From the NCBI GenBank assembly GCA_963818925.1, contig CAWFTN010000001.1, positions 2,356,001 to 2,420,000 of the forward strand: a DNA stretch of 64,000 nucleotides, given 5' to 3'. Of this stretch, positions 16,708 to 24,792 are shown piece after piece. Under the pieces are notes generated by a model that saw nothing but the letters and a program-made list of their open reading frames with translations, was not told the origin of the DNA and did not search any database. This stretch comes from JAMXLG01 sp963818925. Its GTDB lineage: Bacteria; Vulcanimicrobiota; Vulcanimicrobiia; Vulcanimicrobiales; Vulcanimicrobiaceae. The translations under genes were made by a program, and so were the position numbers. Position 1 is the first letter of the stretch. Each line of letters starts with the position of its first letter.

Positions 16708-17592
16708 ATGGACGATGCCCATCGGCTCGCGGAGCGCTTTGAATCGGCTCGCCCGCGCTTGCGGCGGATTGCGTTCCGCATCCTGGGATCGCCTCTTGAC
16801 TCCGACGACGCTCTTCAAGAAAGCTGGCTGCGCATCAGCCGCGCGGATATCACCGACGTTGCAAATTTCGACGGGTGGCTGACGACGGTCGTCGCGCGCG
16901 TCTGCCTCGATACGCTCAAACGCCGGACGAGCCGGCGCGAACAGTTGACGCCCGATGATCCGCGCCACGATGTTCCGGTCGTGACGCCCGGGGAACAGCC
17001 CGAGGAAGAGGCCGTGCTTTCAGACTCGATCGGCGTCGCGCTGCGCGTCCTGCTCGATGAACTGCAGCCGGCGGAACGCGTTGCATTCGTGCTGCACGAC
17101 ATGTTTGATGTGCCGTTCGATGATATCGCCGCGATCGTCGAACGCACGCCGGAGGCGGCACGGCAACTCGCAAGCCGCGCGCGACGGCGCGTACGCGGCG
17201 CATCGTCTGATCGCGATGCCGCGACGCAACGGCACGACGAACTCGTTCGCGCGTTTCTCGCTGCTTCGCGAATGGGAAATTTTTCCGCGCTGCTTGCGCT
17301 CCTCGATCCGCGAGCGACGCTTCGCGCAGATGCGTCCGTGTTGCAAATGGGTGCCGCATCGTATTTCGGTGGAGCGCTTCCAATCGAAGGCGCGGATGCC
17401 GTCGCGAAAACATTTGCCGGACGGGCGCGTGCGGCCCAACCGGTCTTCATCGACGGCAGACCGGGTGCGGCGTGGGTGCACGAGCGCGAGGTGCGTGTTG
17501 CATTTCGCTTCACCGTCACCGACGATCGCATCACCGCGATCGAGCTCATCGGCGATCCCGCTACGCTCGCGAACACAGTCATCGCGCGATAG
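16708..17592 (+). CDS. ECF41-type RNA polymerase sigma factor with SnoaL-like extension
   Basis: 294 residues from ATG 16708, which has AGAGG 7 bases upstream; ATG 16675 is an alternative. Region 2 has RLRRIAFRILGSPLDSDDALQESWLR and NFDGWLTTVVARVCLDTLKRR, the latter matching the ECF41 D-G-W-L-T-T-V-V-x-R-x-C-L-D signature. Region 4 is LQPAERVAFVLHDMFDVPFDDIAAIVERTPEAARQLASRARRR. About 120 further residues (from AFLAASRMGNFSALLALLDP) form a SnoaL-like domain that in ECF41 proteins regulates the sigma factor in place of an anti-sigma protein. An alpha/beta hydrolase gene follows. Confidence 0.9.
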   Translation: MDDAHRLAERFESARPRLRRIAFRILGSPLDSDDALQESWLRISRADITDVANFDGWLTTVVARVCLDTLKRRTSRREQLTPDDPRHDVPVVTPGEQPEEEAVLSDSIGVALRVLLDELQPAERVAFVLHDMFDVPFDDIAAIVERTPEAARQLASRARRRVRGASSDRDAATQRHDELVRAFLAASRMGNFSALLALLDPRATLRADASVLQMGAASYFGGALPIEGADAVAKTFAGRARAAQPVFIDGRPGAAWVHEREVRVAFRFTVTDDRITAIELIGDPATLANTVIAR

Positions 17593-17609
17593 CGGCGGCG
17601 CATTACGCG

Positions 17610-18437
17610 ATGAACAACTGGACGAGCGGATTCTGCCATACAAACGGCATCAATCTGCACTATCGAAGAACGGGCGGATCGAACCCGCCGTTGGTGCTGC
17701 TTCACGGGTTAACAGCGAGCGGAGCTTGTTGGAGCCCGCTGGCGCGGGCTCTTGAAGATGAATTCGATGTCGTGACGCCCGATGCGAGGGGACACGGTAA
17801 CTCGACCGCACCGCTTCACGGATACCGCTATGAGGATCACGCAATGGACGTGATTTCGCTTATCCGAGAGCTACGGCTTGTCGCTCCCGTCGTGTTGGGT
17901 CATTCGATGGGAGGTATGACGGCGGCTGTAGTCGCGAATCAAATCGACGGCAATATAAGCGGCGTTATCCTAGCCGACCCGACATTTATCAGCGAGCAGC
18001 GGCAGCGTGAGGTTCGCGACAGCGACGTCGCAGAGCAACACCGACGCATTCTCAAACGAGACAAGGCCGCGGTGTCGGCCGAGATAAGCGCACGGCATCC
18101 ACATCGTTCTTCCGACACCGTCGAACTATTAGCCGAGGCGAGATTGCAAACCCGAATGAGTGCGTTTGATGTCCTTACGCCGCCAAACCCCGACTATCGA
18201 CAGTTGGTCCGCGACATTGACGTGCCCATCATGCTCGTCATCGGGGACGCGGGAGTTATCTCGCTTGATACCGCAAGAGAACTTCAATCCATTAACCCTC
18301 GCGTTCGCGTCGAACGGATTCAAGACGCCGGCCACGGACTTCCATTTGATCAACCGAAGCCATTTGAAGCGGTGGTACGATCTTTCCGCCGTTGGGCTTA
18401 TCGCGATTTCCAGATAAAAACGGGCGGCTCCGCGTAG
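17610..18437 (+). CDS. Alpha/beta-fold hydrolase
   Basis: 275 residues from ATG 17610, 17 bases after the sigma-factor stop, so co-transcribed. The oxyanion motif is LVLLHGLTASG, the nucleophile elbow GHSMGG (Ser about residue 102), the acid Asp is in MLVIGDAGV and the His in IQDAGHGLPFDQP. A carboxylesterase or C-C hydrolase of the 3-oxoadipate lactonase-like group; substrate unknown. ECF41 factors often control an adjacent enzyme gene, so it is a plausible direct target. Its 3' end overlaps convergent truA by 40 bases. Confidence 0.85.
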   Translation: MNNWTSGFCHTNGINLHYRRTGGSNPPLVLLHGLTASGACWSPLARALEDEFDVVTPDARGHGNSTAPLHGYRYEDHAMDVISLIRELRLVAPVVLGHSMGGMTAAVVANQIDGNISGVILADPTFISEQRQREVRDSDVAEQHRRILKRDKAAVSAEISARHPHRSSDTVELLAEARLQTRMSAFDVLTPPNPDYRQLVRDIDVPIMLVIGDAGVISLDTARELQSINPRVRVERIQDAGHGLPFDQPKPFEAVVRSFRRWAYRDFQIKTGGSA

Positions 18438-19252
18438 GAATCGTAGCCATCTTGGTATTGCACGCCCGCCAAGTACAATCCATGCGCGGGCGCGGTAAGG
18501 CCGGCCGCCGCGCGCGACTTCGCCGCAAGTATCGTGGGAACCGTCGCGGGATCGCGCCGGCGCAAACCGCACTCGACCAGCGTGCCGACAATCGTACGCA
18601 CCATGCGATGGAGAAAGCCGTCCGCCGAAATTTGGACGCGCACGTAATCGCCGGATTCGACGATCTCGAGCGACTGCACGTTGCGCATCGTCACGCCGCC
18701 TTCGGGCAGCATCCCGCAAAACGAACGGAAGTCGTGCTCGCCGATCAAATGCCGCGCGCCGTCGCGCATGCGTTCGAGATCGAGCGTACCGTATACGTGA
18801 TACGCACGGTGCGCCAGTAATGCGGAACGGTCTTTGCGATGGAGAATGGCATACACGTACGTACGGGAACGCGCAGAGAACCGCGCCGAGAAATTCGGAT
18901 CGACGATCGCGACATCGCGCACCGATACATCGTCGGGAAGCGTGCTGTTGCAGGCAATTGCAAGACGCTCGAATGGAAACGAGCGGGCAGTGCTAAACGA
19001 AATCACTTGCCCGCTCGCATGAACGCCGGTATCCGTTCGGCCCGCGCCCGTAATTTTTACGGGTTCTTGCAGCAACTTAGAGAGCGAGCTTTCGAGCTCG
19101 CCCGCAACGCTGCGAACCGTCGGTTGAAATTGAAAGCCGAAGAATCGCGAGCCGTCATATTCGACAGCCGCGCGAATCGTTGTGTTTAGACGCTCGCCGT
19201 TTCCCGGTTCGGAACCGTACGCTTCTCGTCCAGATCCAGCAGGTGAGCCCAT
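18398..19252 (-). CDS. truA: tRNA pseudouridine(38-40) synthase TruA
   Basis: 284 residues. The catalytic Asp lies in ITGAGRTDTGVHASGQVISF; EYDGSRFFGFQFQPTVRSV opens the enzyme domain, and FLHRMVRTIVGTLVECG with LTAPAHGLYLAGVQY closes it. It makes pseudouridine in the anticodon arm of many tRNAs. The first 20 or so residues (MGSPAGSGREAYGSEPG...) are not family-like and overlap the tail of the decayed DUF5069 gene; no better ATG/GTG/TTG lies between, so the start remains ATG 19252. The C-terminal tail ends with two short extra turns after GVQY. Confidence 0.93.
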   Translation of the reverse strand: MGSPAGSGREAYGSEPGNGERLNTTIRAAVEYDGSRFFGFQFQPTVRSVAGELESSLSKLLQEPVKITGAGRTDTGVHASGQVISFSTARSFPFERLAIACNSTLPDDVSVRDVAIVDPNFSARFSARSRTYVYAILHRKDRSALLAHRAYHVYGTLDLERMRDGARHLIGEHDFRSFCGMLPEGGVTMRNVQSLEIVESGDYVRVQISADGFLHRMVRTIVGTLVECGLRRRDPATVPTILAAKSRAAAGLTAPAHGLYLAGVQYQDGYDSYAEPPVFIWKSR

Positions 19253-19522
19253 GTCGTTACGTCCGTGCGGTTCGCAGCGAACTGATTGCGAAGTTGGGTG
19301 AAGTATTCGAGTGATGCTCCCGTCGGCTTATGCGTCAACATCCCGGTTCCAGTTCTCGATCTCCTCGGGCGACTTCTTGTCGACGAACCCCTTGACGTAT
19401 GCGTTGGTCTCGTCGTCGGTTTTCGCGTTCTTGATGACGTCGACGAGTGCGTCATGATCGATGCCGAGGAAACCGAAGACGGCTTTATCCATGGGGCAGT
19501 TGTAGTCGTATTCGCCGGTAGC
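19186..19522 (-). pseudogene. Decayed DUF5069 gene, N-terminus lost and frameshifted
   Basis: Directly after the TAA of the metallothionein-like gene, in the same frame, comes ATGEYDYNCPMDKAVFGFLG, the middle of a DUF5069 protein. The frame continues to ...IENWNRDVDA and stops. The family tail resumes one frame over: SLEYFTQLRNQFAANRTDVT, then TWAHLLDLDEKRT, ending at 19186. The first 40 or so residues of the family are absent. So the reading frame is broken by a single shift near 19345 and the 5' end is replaced by the metallothionein gene. A sequencing error could explain the shift but not the missing N-terminus. Confidence 0.7.
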
Positions 19523-19684
19523 TTAAGCGCCGGTCACGCAGTCGACGTGACGGCAGCCGCATTGGCTATGGGGCGCTGCATCCGGATCCTGTTGCTCGGC
19601 CTCGCGGCAGCGGTCCCCGCAGTACGTCTCCCCGAGGTCGACGTAGCAGGTGCACTGCTCGTGCTCGCACTTCTGACCGTCCAT
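19523..19684 (-). CDS. Small Cys-rich metallothionein-like protein
   Basis: 53 residues from ATG 19684, 6 bases after the lysS stop. Eight Cys (6, 11, 13, 22, 26, 42, 44, 49) and His 8 and 46 in the pattern KCEHEQCTCYVDLG, TYCGDRC, QCGCRHVDC. This follows cyanobacterial/Pseudomonas metallothioneins (SmtA/BmtA family): C-x4-C-x-C near the start, Y-C-x3-C, then C-x-C-x4-C at the end. Such proteins bind Zn or Cd through thiolate clusters with His help. It is followed in frame by the decayed DUF5069 fragment. No metal-sensor gene lies beside it; a CDF transporter is at 47155 but far away. Confidence 0.75.
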   Translation of the reverse strand: MDGQKCEHEQCTCYVDLGETYCGDRCREAEQQDPDAAPHSQCGCRHVDCVTGA

Positions 19685-19690
19685 GCCGGC

Positions 19691-21211
19691 CTATCCGTGC
19701 TGGCGCTGCAGCGGGAAAAGCAAGACGTCGCGGATCGACGTGTTGTTCGTCAGGAGCATCACGAGACGGTCGATGCCGATGCCGATGCCGGCCGTCGGCG
19801 GCATGCCGTACTCGAGGGCGCGTACGAAATCCCAGTCGGGATGCGGAATTTCTTCGTCACCCTGCGCGCGCTCGCGTACTTGCGCTTCGAATCGTGCGCG
19901 CTGATCGTCGGGATCGTTGAGTTCCGTGAACGCGTTCGAAATCTCCATGTTGTTGCAGAAGAGTTCGTAGCGGTCGACGAGATCCGGATCGCCGGACTTG
20001 CGCTTCGAGAGCGGCGAGATGATGACCGGGTAATCCATTACAAACGTCGGCTCGATCAAGTGCGGCTCCAGCACGCGTTCGAAAATCTTATCGAGCGCGT
20101 GTCCGTGCGTCGGGGACTTCGGTAAACCGAGTTCCTGAAGAATCTCCGCCGCGCCCTTCGGGTCGAGCAGGCGTTCGCGGGTGAATCGGCCGCCGGAGTG
20201 TTGCGCGATGCCTTCCAAGTACGAGATGCGTTTGAACGGACGCGCGAACGAAATGGTGCGCTCGCCCACGTTCAATTTGTCGTCGCCGCCGGTGACGACG
20301 TTCACGAGATGCGCGATGAGCGCTTCGTTGAACTCCATCATGTCGTGCACGTCCCAGTACGCCGCATAAAGTTCGAGCATCGTGAACTCGGGATTGTGAG
20401 TCGTATCGATGCCTTCGTTGCGGAAGATGCGGCCGATTTCGTAGACGCGCTCCATTCCGCCGACGATCAGACGTTTCAGATTAAGCTCCGTCGCGATTCG
20501 AAGTTGCATCTCTTCGCCGGAGAGCGCGTTGACGTTCGTAACGAATGGACGCGCAGCCGCGCCGCCCGCAACGTGCAGCAGTGTCGGCGTCTCGCACTCG
20601 TAGAACCCTTGACCGTCGATGAAACGACGCGCTTCCGCGATGATGCGGCTGCGCATGATCATCGTCTCGCGCACGTCGGGATTGACGATCAAATCGACGT
20701 ATCGCTGGCGATAGCGCTTCTCGACATCTTGCAAGCCGTGCCACTTATCGGGCAGCGGCATCAAGGCTTTGGAGAGCACTTCGAACGAACGGACGTGCAG
20801 CGTGAGATCGCCCTTCTTCGAGCGGAACATAAAGCCGGTCACGCCGATGATGTCGCCGCGATCCAAATCGTTCCACTCGGCGAAACGTTCGTCGCCGAGT
20901 TCGTCTTTGCGAACGTAGAGCTGCAGCCGTCCCGTGCGATCGTGCAGGTCGGCAAAAAGCGTCTTGCCGGCGGTACGAATCGACATCAACCGTCCGGCGA
21001 TGTTCCAATTCTCCGATTCGGCGTGCTGGCCGACTTCAAGTACTTGGTATTCGCGCAGCAGATCTTGCGCCGCCGTATCGACGACAAAGCGCCGCGCTTC
21101 GAACGGATCGCGTCCGCGCGAACGTAAAGCGGCCAGATTATCCCGTCTGGCCGCTACGAGTGAAGCTTCAGTTTTTCCGAGCTCGTGCTCAGTGCCGGTG
21201 TCGGCTGACAT
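19691..21211 (-). CDS. lysS: Lysyl-tRNA synthetase, class II
   Basis: 506 residues, normal length. The N-terminal OB-fold anticodon domain (IAGRLMSIRTAGKTLFADLH) is followed by class II motif 1 (RYVDLIVNPDVRETMIMRSRII), motif 2 (FRNEGIDTTHNPEFTMLELY) and motif 3 (MPPTAGIGIGIDRLVMLLT). It charges tRNA-Lys with lysine and makes AMP. It lies 19 bases after greA in one transcription unit, a pairing common in several phyla. The frame extends to ATG 21211 with no nearby better start. Confidence 0.97.
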   Translation of the reverse strand: MSADTGTEHELGKTEASLVAARRDNLAALRSRGRDPFEARRFVVDTAAQDLLREYQVLEVGQHAESENWNIAGRLMSIRTAGKTLFADLHDRTGRLQLYVRKDELGDERFAEWNDLDRGDIIGVTGFMFRSKKGDLTLHVRSFEVLSKALMPLPDKWHGLQDVEKRYRQRYVDLIVNPDVRETMIMRSRIIAEARRFIDGQGFYECETPTLLHVAGGAAARPFVTNVNALSGEEMQLRIATELNLKRLIVGGMERVYEIGRIFRNEGIDTTHNPEFTMLELYAAYWDVHDMMEFNEALIAHLVNVVTGGDDKLNVGERTISFARPFKRISYLEGIAQHSGGRFTRERLLDPKGAAEILQELGLPKSPTHGHALDKIFERVLEPHLIEPTFVMDYPVIISPLSKRKSGDPDLVDRYELFCNNMEISNAFTELNDPDDQRARFEAQVRERAQGDEEIPHPDWDFVRALEYGMPPTAGIGIGIDRLVMLLTNNTSIRDVLLFPLQRQHG

Positions 21212-21229
21212 GATCGGGACCTCGTCGGC

Positions 21230-21754
21230 CTAAGACGCTTTTTTCGCTGTCTTCTTTGCGGGCGCCACTGCGCCGTTGCCGTTCTTGATCGTTTCGATCT
21301 TATATTTGACGACGCCGCGGGGCGTGGAAACGTCGACGGTCTCGCCCTTCTTGTGGCCGATCAGCGCGCGGCCAAGGGGCGATTCGTTCGAGATCCGCTT
21401 CGCAGTCGGATCGGCTTCGGCCGATCCGACGATATGAAACTCGTAGTTGTCGTTGTTCTTGAGATCCTTGACCTTGACGGTCGCGCCCAAGTGCACTTCA
21501 TCGGGTGCGTATTCGGACTCATCGATAAGTCGCGAGTTGCGGATCATCGCCTCGAGTTTGAGGATGCGGCCTTCGATAAACGCCTGCTCCTGTTTGGCAT
21601 CCTCGTACTCGGCGTTTTCGCTTAGGTCACCGTACTCTTTTGCCTGTCGAATCCGGTCGTTGACCTCTTTGCGATGCACGGTCTTGAGCTCATCGAGCTC
21701 GTTCTGGAGTTTCGCCAGGCCTTCGGCGGTGAGAATGATCTCTTTTTCGTTCAA
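21230..21754 (-). CDS. greA: Transcript-cleavage factor GreA
   Basis: 174 residues. The N-terminal coiled coil contains the tip acidic motif (GDLSENAEYEDAKQEQAFIEGRI, Asp and Glu at the turn); the C-terminal FKBP-like domain has GATVKVKDL and SPLGRALIGHKKGETV. It rescues backtracked RNA polymerase. The start must be TTG 21754: GAGGGT lies upstream and no ATG or GTG fits before the conserved NEKEIILTAEGLAKLQNEL. A short Lys/Ala tail is added at the C-terminus (APAKKTAKKAS). Confidence 0.96.
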   Translation of the reverse strand: MNEKEIILTAEGLAKLQNELDELKTVHRKEVNDRIRQAKEYGDLSENAEYEDAKQEQAFIEGRILKLEAMIRNSRLIDESEYAPDEVHLGATVKVKDLKNNDNYEFHIVGSAEADPTAKRISNESPLGRALIGHKKGETVDVSTPRGVVKYKIETIKNGNGAVAPAKKTAKKAS

Positions 21755-21776
21755 GTACAGACCCTCACGAAGGATT

Positions 21777-21798
21777 GAGAAATAAGGCCTCGTGGCCT
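21777..21798 (-). terminator. Short hairpin with U-tract in the greA-lysS leader
   Basis: On the minus strand AGGCC-ACGA-GGCCT followed by TATTTCTC, between the T-box-like element and the greA start. A 5-bp stem is weak, so it would act as an attenuator rather than a strong terminator, or it may be incidental. Confidence 0.35.
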
Positions 21799-21835
21799 CG
21801 GCACCCGACCCCGTGTAATGAATTTCGCGCCCGGT

Positions 21836-21913
21836 AAGGACGCTGGCGCGGTTTGTTTGGGGGACTCGGACCGTTCCCCTGCCCCATCACGGCAAACCGC
21901 GGTGCTACCCTCG
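21836..21913 (-). promoter_or_regulatory. T-box-like antiterminator motif upstream of greA-lysS
   Basis: On the minus strand GAGGGTAGCACCGCGGTTTG matches the T-box consensus AGGGUGGNACCGCG at 13 of 14 positions. About 35 bases later CAAACCGCG pairs perfectly with CGCGGTTTG, and GCGTCCTT follows, as the 3' half of a T-box antiterminator does. The mismatch falls in the UGGN bulge that pairs with the tRNA CCA end, and no clear Stem I is visible because the upstream sequence is the end of the permease gene. It may be a decayed or unusual T-box controlling lysS. Confidence 0.45.
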
Positions 21914-23248
21914 TAGAACCCGACCGCGCCAGAGCGCAAACGGTATACCCAACAGAATGCCGCTCCATGCATACCACCGTAGAACGGGGTCTTCCACAGC
22001 AATGGTTGCCGCAAGAACTCCGAGCAGAGCAACCGCGCCGATCGACGGAATGATGACGCACGCTAGTATCTCTCGCTCGCCTCTGAATCGCCGTACCGCG
22101 GCGAAGGCTGAGAGCACGAAGAGCAAGCCTAGGAAAACGGAACTGGCATTCAGGACCAGCTGCAACTGATCCGCGGCGGTCTTCGAAAAGCCGGTGACGA
22201 GTTCGCACGCCGTCACGAGCACGCCGACGATTACGAGCGACCACAGCGGCTCATTGCGACGGTCTAGCTCGCCGAGCACCGGCGGCAAGAGCCGGTCGCG
22301 CCCCATTGCAAACGCCGAGCGCGAGAGATAAAGAATCGTTGTCCACAACGTCGTCAGTGTTGAGACGAGCACGGTGACGACGATGACCAAGCGCCACCAT
22401 CCGCCGCCGAGCAGCGTACCCACGTACGCGAGCGCGTCGGTTTGGTTATCTGCAAAACCTTTGGCCGTACCGAGATGCATGTACGCGAGCATGCACGCGA
22501 GCAGCGCGAGCGTCGAAACGATCAATCCCGCGATACCACCGCGGCCTGCCGCCGTAGCGGAACCGTCGACTTCTTCGCTCGTTGATGCGCTGACTTCCCA
22601 ACCGTCGTTCATCCACACCGCGAGCGTCATTGCGGTCACGAAACCGCCGAGGGCGATCGGCGCGGGCGCTGGATCTGAATGCGTTGCGATTGCGGCGACA
22701 TGCTGGGCGTGCGGGATGACGACGGCGGCAATTGCGGTAACGAGCAACACGAGCAATTCGAACGCAAGCGCAAGAAACGTCACGAGCGCAGTTGGCCGCA
22801 CGCCGACGTAGAGCAACACCGAACTGGCAATGATCCAAATTGCGCCGACGACCGCGGCCCAAATTGGATCGTTCTCGTAAGCCGGCGCGACGAGCGCAAG
22901 TGTATAGATCCCGGCGGGTACGGCGATGGCCATCGTCGCGAAGAAATTGGAAAGCAATAGCAGCCACGCGCCGTATGCGCCGACGCGCGCGCCGAACGCC
23001 ATGCGGATCCAGCTATACGACGAGCCCGCATTCGGTGCGACGCGTGAGAGCTGCGAGAACGCGATCGCGACACACAGCATGATTGCGGAGAGCGCCAAAA
23101 ATGCGAGCGGCGCGCCCGTCCCGGCCGCCGCGACCATCGGTCCCATCGTTGAGGCGAGCGAATATGCCGGCCCCATCGACGCCGACGCAAGCACTGAAAT
23201 ATCGAAGTAGTGCAGAACGCGCGGCAGGTGGCGCGAGACGCTTGCCAT
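21905..23248 (-). CDS. APC-family amino-acid permease
   Basis: 447 residues with about 12 hydrophobic segments, the APC superfamily plan. The N-terminal TM1 region has SASMGPAYSLASTMGPMVAAAGTGAPL, a G-rich broken helix like the substrate-binding TM1 of APC transporters. The loop WMNDGWEVSASTSEEVDG matches the E-E-x-x-x-P/G position of TM6-7. Substrate cannot be told; the nearby lysS and lysine-related genes are only suggestive. Its last codons form the start of the T-box-like motif. Confidence 0.88.
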   Translation of the reverse strand: MASVSRHLPRVLHYFDISVLASASMGPAYSLASTMGPMVAAAGTGAPLAFLALSAIMLCVAIAFSQLSRVAPNAGSSYSWIRMAFGARVGAYGAWLLLLSNFFATMAIAVPAGIYTLALVAPAYENDPIWAAVVGAIWIIASSVLLYVGVRPTALVTFLALAFELLVLLVTAIAAVVIPHAQHVAAIATHSDPAPAPIALGGFVTAMTLAVWMNDGWEVSASTSEEVDGSATAAGRGGIAGLIVSTLALLACMLAYMHLGTAKGFADNQTDALAYVGTLLGGGWWRLVIVVTVLVSTLTTLWTTILYLSRSAFAMGRDRLLPPVLGELDRRNEPLWSLVIVGVLVTACELVTGFSKTAADQLQLVLNASSVFLGLLFVLSAFAAVRRFRGEREILACVIIPSIGAVALLGVLAATIAVEDPVLRWYAWSGILLGIPFALWRGRVLRG

Positions 23249-23250
23249 CG

Positions 23251-23760
23251 CTACTTTCTAGAGAGATAAAAGCGGTGCGACGCGCGGACGCTTTTGCCGT
23301 CGACGCGCACGATACCGTAGGAGTACGCTGGATTCAATCGCTTGTCGGTCGGCGAACCCGGATTAAACAGAAGTATGCCGTCGCGGCGCGTGCGATAGGG
23401 AATGTGCGAGTGGCCGAAGAGTATCGCATCGACCGCCTCATCGCTGAATGTGTTGAATGCACGGTCCGCCGTCGAGCGTCCCTTACCGGCGTGGCCGTGG
23501 ACGACGCCGATGCGAGCCTCGTCCGCTTCGATGATCTTCCGCTCGCCGAGTTCCTTGTACAACCGTTTGCCGTCGTTGTTGCCGGCGACCGCGATGACGG
23601 GCGCGATCTCTTCGAGCAACTCGATCGCAATCGATTCCGTCAGATCACCGCAATGCGCGATGACGTCGACCTTCGCTTTGCGCAAACCGCTAACGAGCGC
23701 CGGCGGCAACTCGCGTCCGAAGCGCGGGAGGTGCGTGTCGGAAACAACGCCGACGATCAA
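23251..23760 (-). CDS. YfcE/MJ0936-type metallophosphoesterase
   Basis: 169 residues. All calcineurin-like motifs are present: VVSDTHL (D-x-H), HCGDLTE (G-D), AGNNDG (G-N-D/H), VHGHAGK (H) and FGHSHIP (G-H-x-H), binding two metal ions. YfcE-family members hydrolyse phosphodiesters; the natural substrate is unknown. It overlaps the upstream quinate-dehydrogenase-like gene by 4 bases and precedes the permease by 2, so it belongs to this operon. Confidence 0.9.
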   Translation of the reverse strand: MIVGVVSDTHLPRFGRELPPALVSGLRKAKVDVIAHCGDLTESIAIELLEEIAPVIAVAGNNDGKRLYKELGERKIIEADEARIGVVHGHAGKGRSTADRAFNTFSDEAVDAILFGHSHIPYRTRRDGILLFNPGSPTDKRLNPAYSYGIVRVDGKSVRASHRFYLSRK

Positions 23761-24662
23761 TTCAGGGAAATAACCCGAGCGGTGAGATGCAACTCGTGCA
23801 GCACGCGCTCGTAATCCTCAGCCGTCACATCTTCCCAGCGTTTGCCGAGCAGTGCGAGCAATGCCGCCTCGATGACGTTCGTTCCGAACGAGCGGCCTTG
23901 GAAATCAGGCGTCGTCGTAATCAGCGTCTTCACGCCGCGATCGCGCAGTTCGTCGATATTTGCTTGCGTCACGGTGTTCGTCAATACGATCTTTCCATCG
24001 AGGCGCGCCGGCATGAATTGGCGCATGAAGTGGAAGTCGCCGGCAATGATGTCCGCTTCTTCGTAGTACTGCGGGTATTTTGGTTCCGGCGGCTTCTCTT
24101 GTTTCTTCCCCGTCGGATAGAAAAACTGAAACGGTAGTTTGCAGGCATCCGGAAGATACTTTTCCGCCATCTCTTCGAACGTCTTGAGATCGCGCACCGC
24201 CATGTCTTTGTCGAGCGCGAAGATGAAGTCACCGAAGAGCACGTCGGCGCCCGCATCGACGAGCGCTTGCGCCATCCCGAAGCGGTCGAGCGCACTGACC
24301 ATCAGCACCTTCTTGCCGCGAAGGTCGATGTGCAACTCGTCCTGCATGTAACGGGCCGCTTCGCGTTCGAGCGTGTTCTTGAGTCCGCTTCCATCGACAA
24401 CCGGCGTCGCTTTGGCCGCATTGAGCAAGCGCAATCCGTCGCGCAGCGCGTAGCGCTTCGATCCCGCGTAAAGATACACGTCGATGCCGCCGAGTCCGAT
24501 TGCATCGACCTTGCCGTCAAGCTCTTCCACGCGCTTGATTGCCGCATCGAGCTTGCCGTCGACGCCTTCGCGAGAAATATCGAAGCCCTCGCCCATGAGA
24601 TTCACCACCGCGCGGTGATCGCGCGTCGACGAGCCGAGCGAAACGGAAACGATCTTTTTCAT
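23757..24662 (-). CDS. Quinate 5-dehydrogenase-like protein of unknown function
   Basis: 301 residues. Database relatives are often named quinate 5-dehydrogenase, but no Rossmann G-x-G-x-x-G or shikimate-dehydrogenase motif is visible. Features: N-terminal VSVSLGSSTRDHRAVVNLMGEGFDI, VDAIGLGGIDVYLYAGSKRY, KKVLMVSALDRFGMAQALVDAGAD, and NVIEAALLALLGKRWEDVTAEDY. The pattern suggests two alpha/beta domains. It follows the acyl-ACP-reductase-like gene after 130 bases and overlaps the phosphoesterase gene. It probably works with the reductase, but on what is not known. Confidence 0.6.
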   Translation of the reverse strand: MKKIVSVSLGSSTRDHRAVVNLMGEGFDISREGVDGKLDAAIKRVEELDGKVDAIGLGGIDVYLYAGSKRYALRDGLRLLNAAKATPVVDGSGLKNTLEREAARYMQDELHIDLRGKKVLMVSALDRFGMAQALVDAGADVLFGDFIFALDKDMAVRDLKTFEEMAEKYLPDACKLPFQFFYPTGKKQEKPPEPKYPQYYEEADIIAGDFHFMRQFMPARLDGKIVLTNTVTQANIDELRDRGVKTLITTTPDFQGRSFGTNVIEAALLALLGKRWEDVTAEDYERVLHELHLTARVISLN

Positions 24663-24792
24663 TCTGAACGGCGCTCCGGCCCGGCCTCCGCGCTCACCGC
24701 TTTGTGGGGGCCACGACCGATGGGGCGCGACACAACTCGGTACGCTGCAGAGTCCCCTAGGCCGCGCCCAAAAAACGTTACGCCGCGAGCAA

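Noticed and set aside
19286..20125. Plus-strand open frame opposite lysS and the metallothionein gene
   Set aside because: Antisense to clear genes on the minus strand and without family features.
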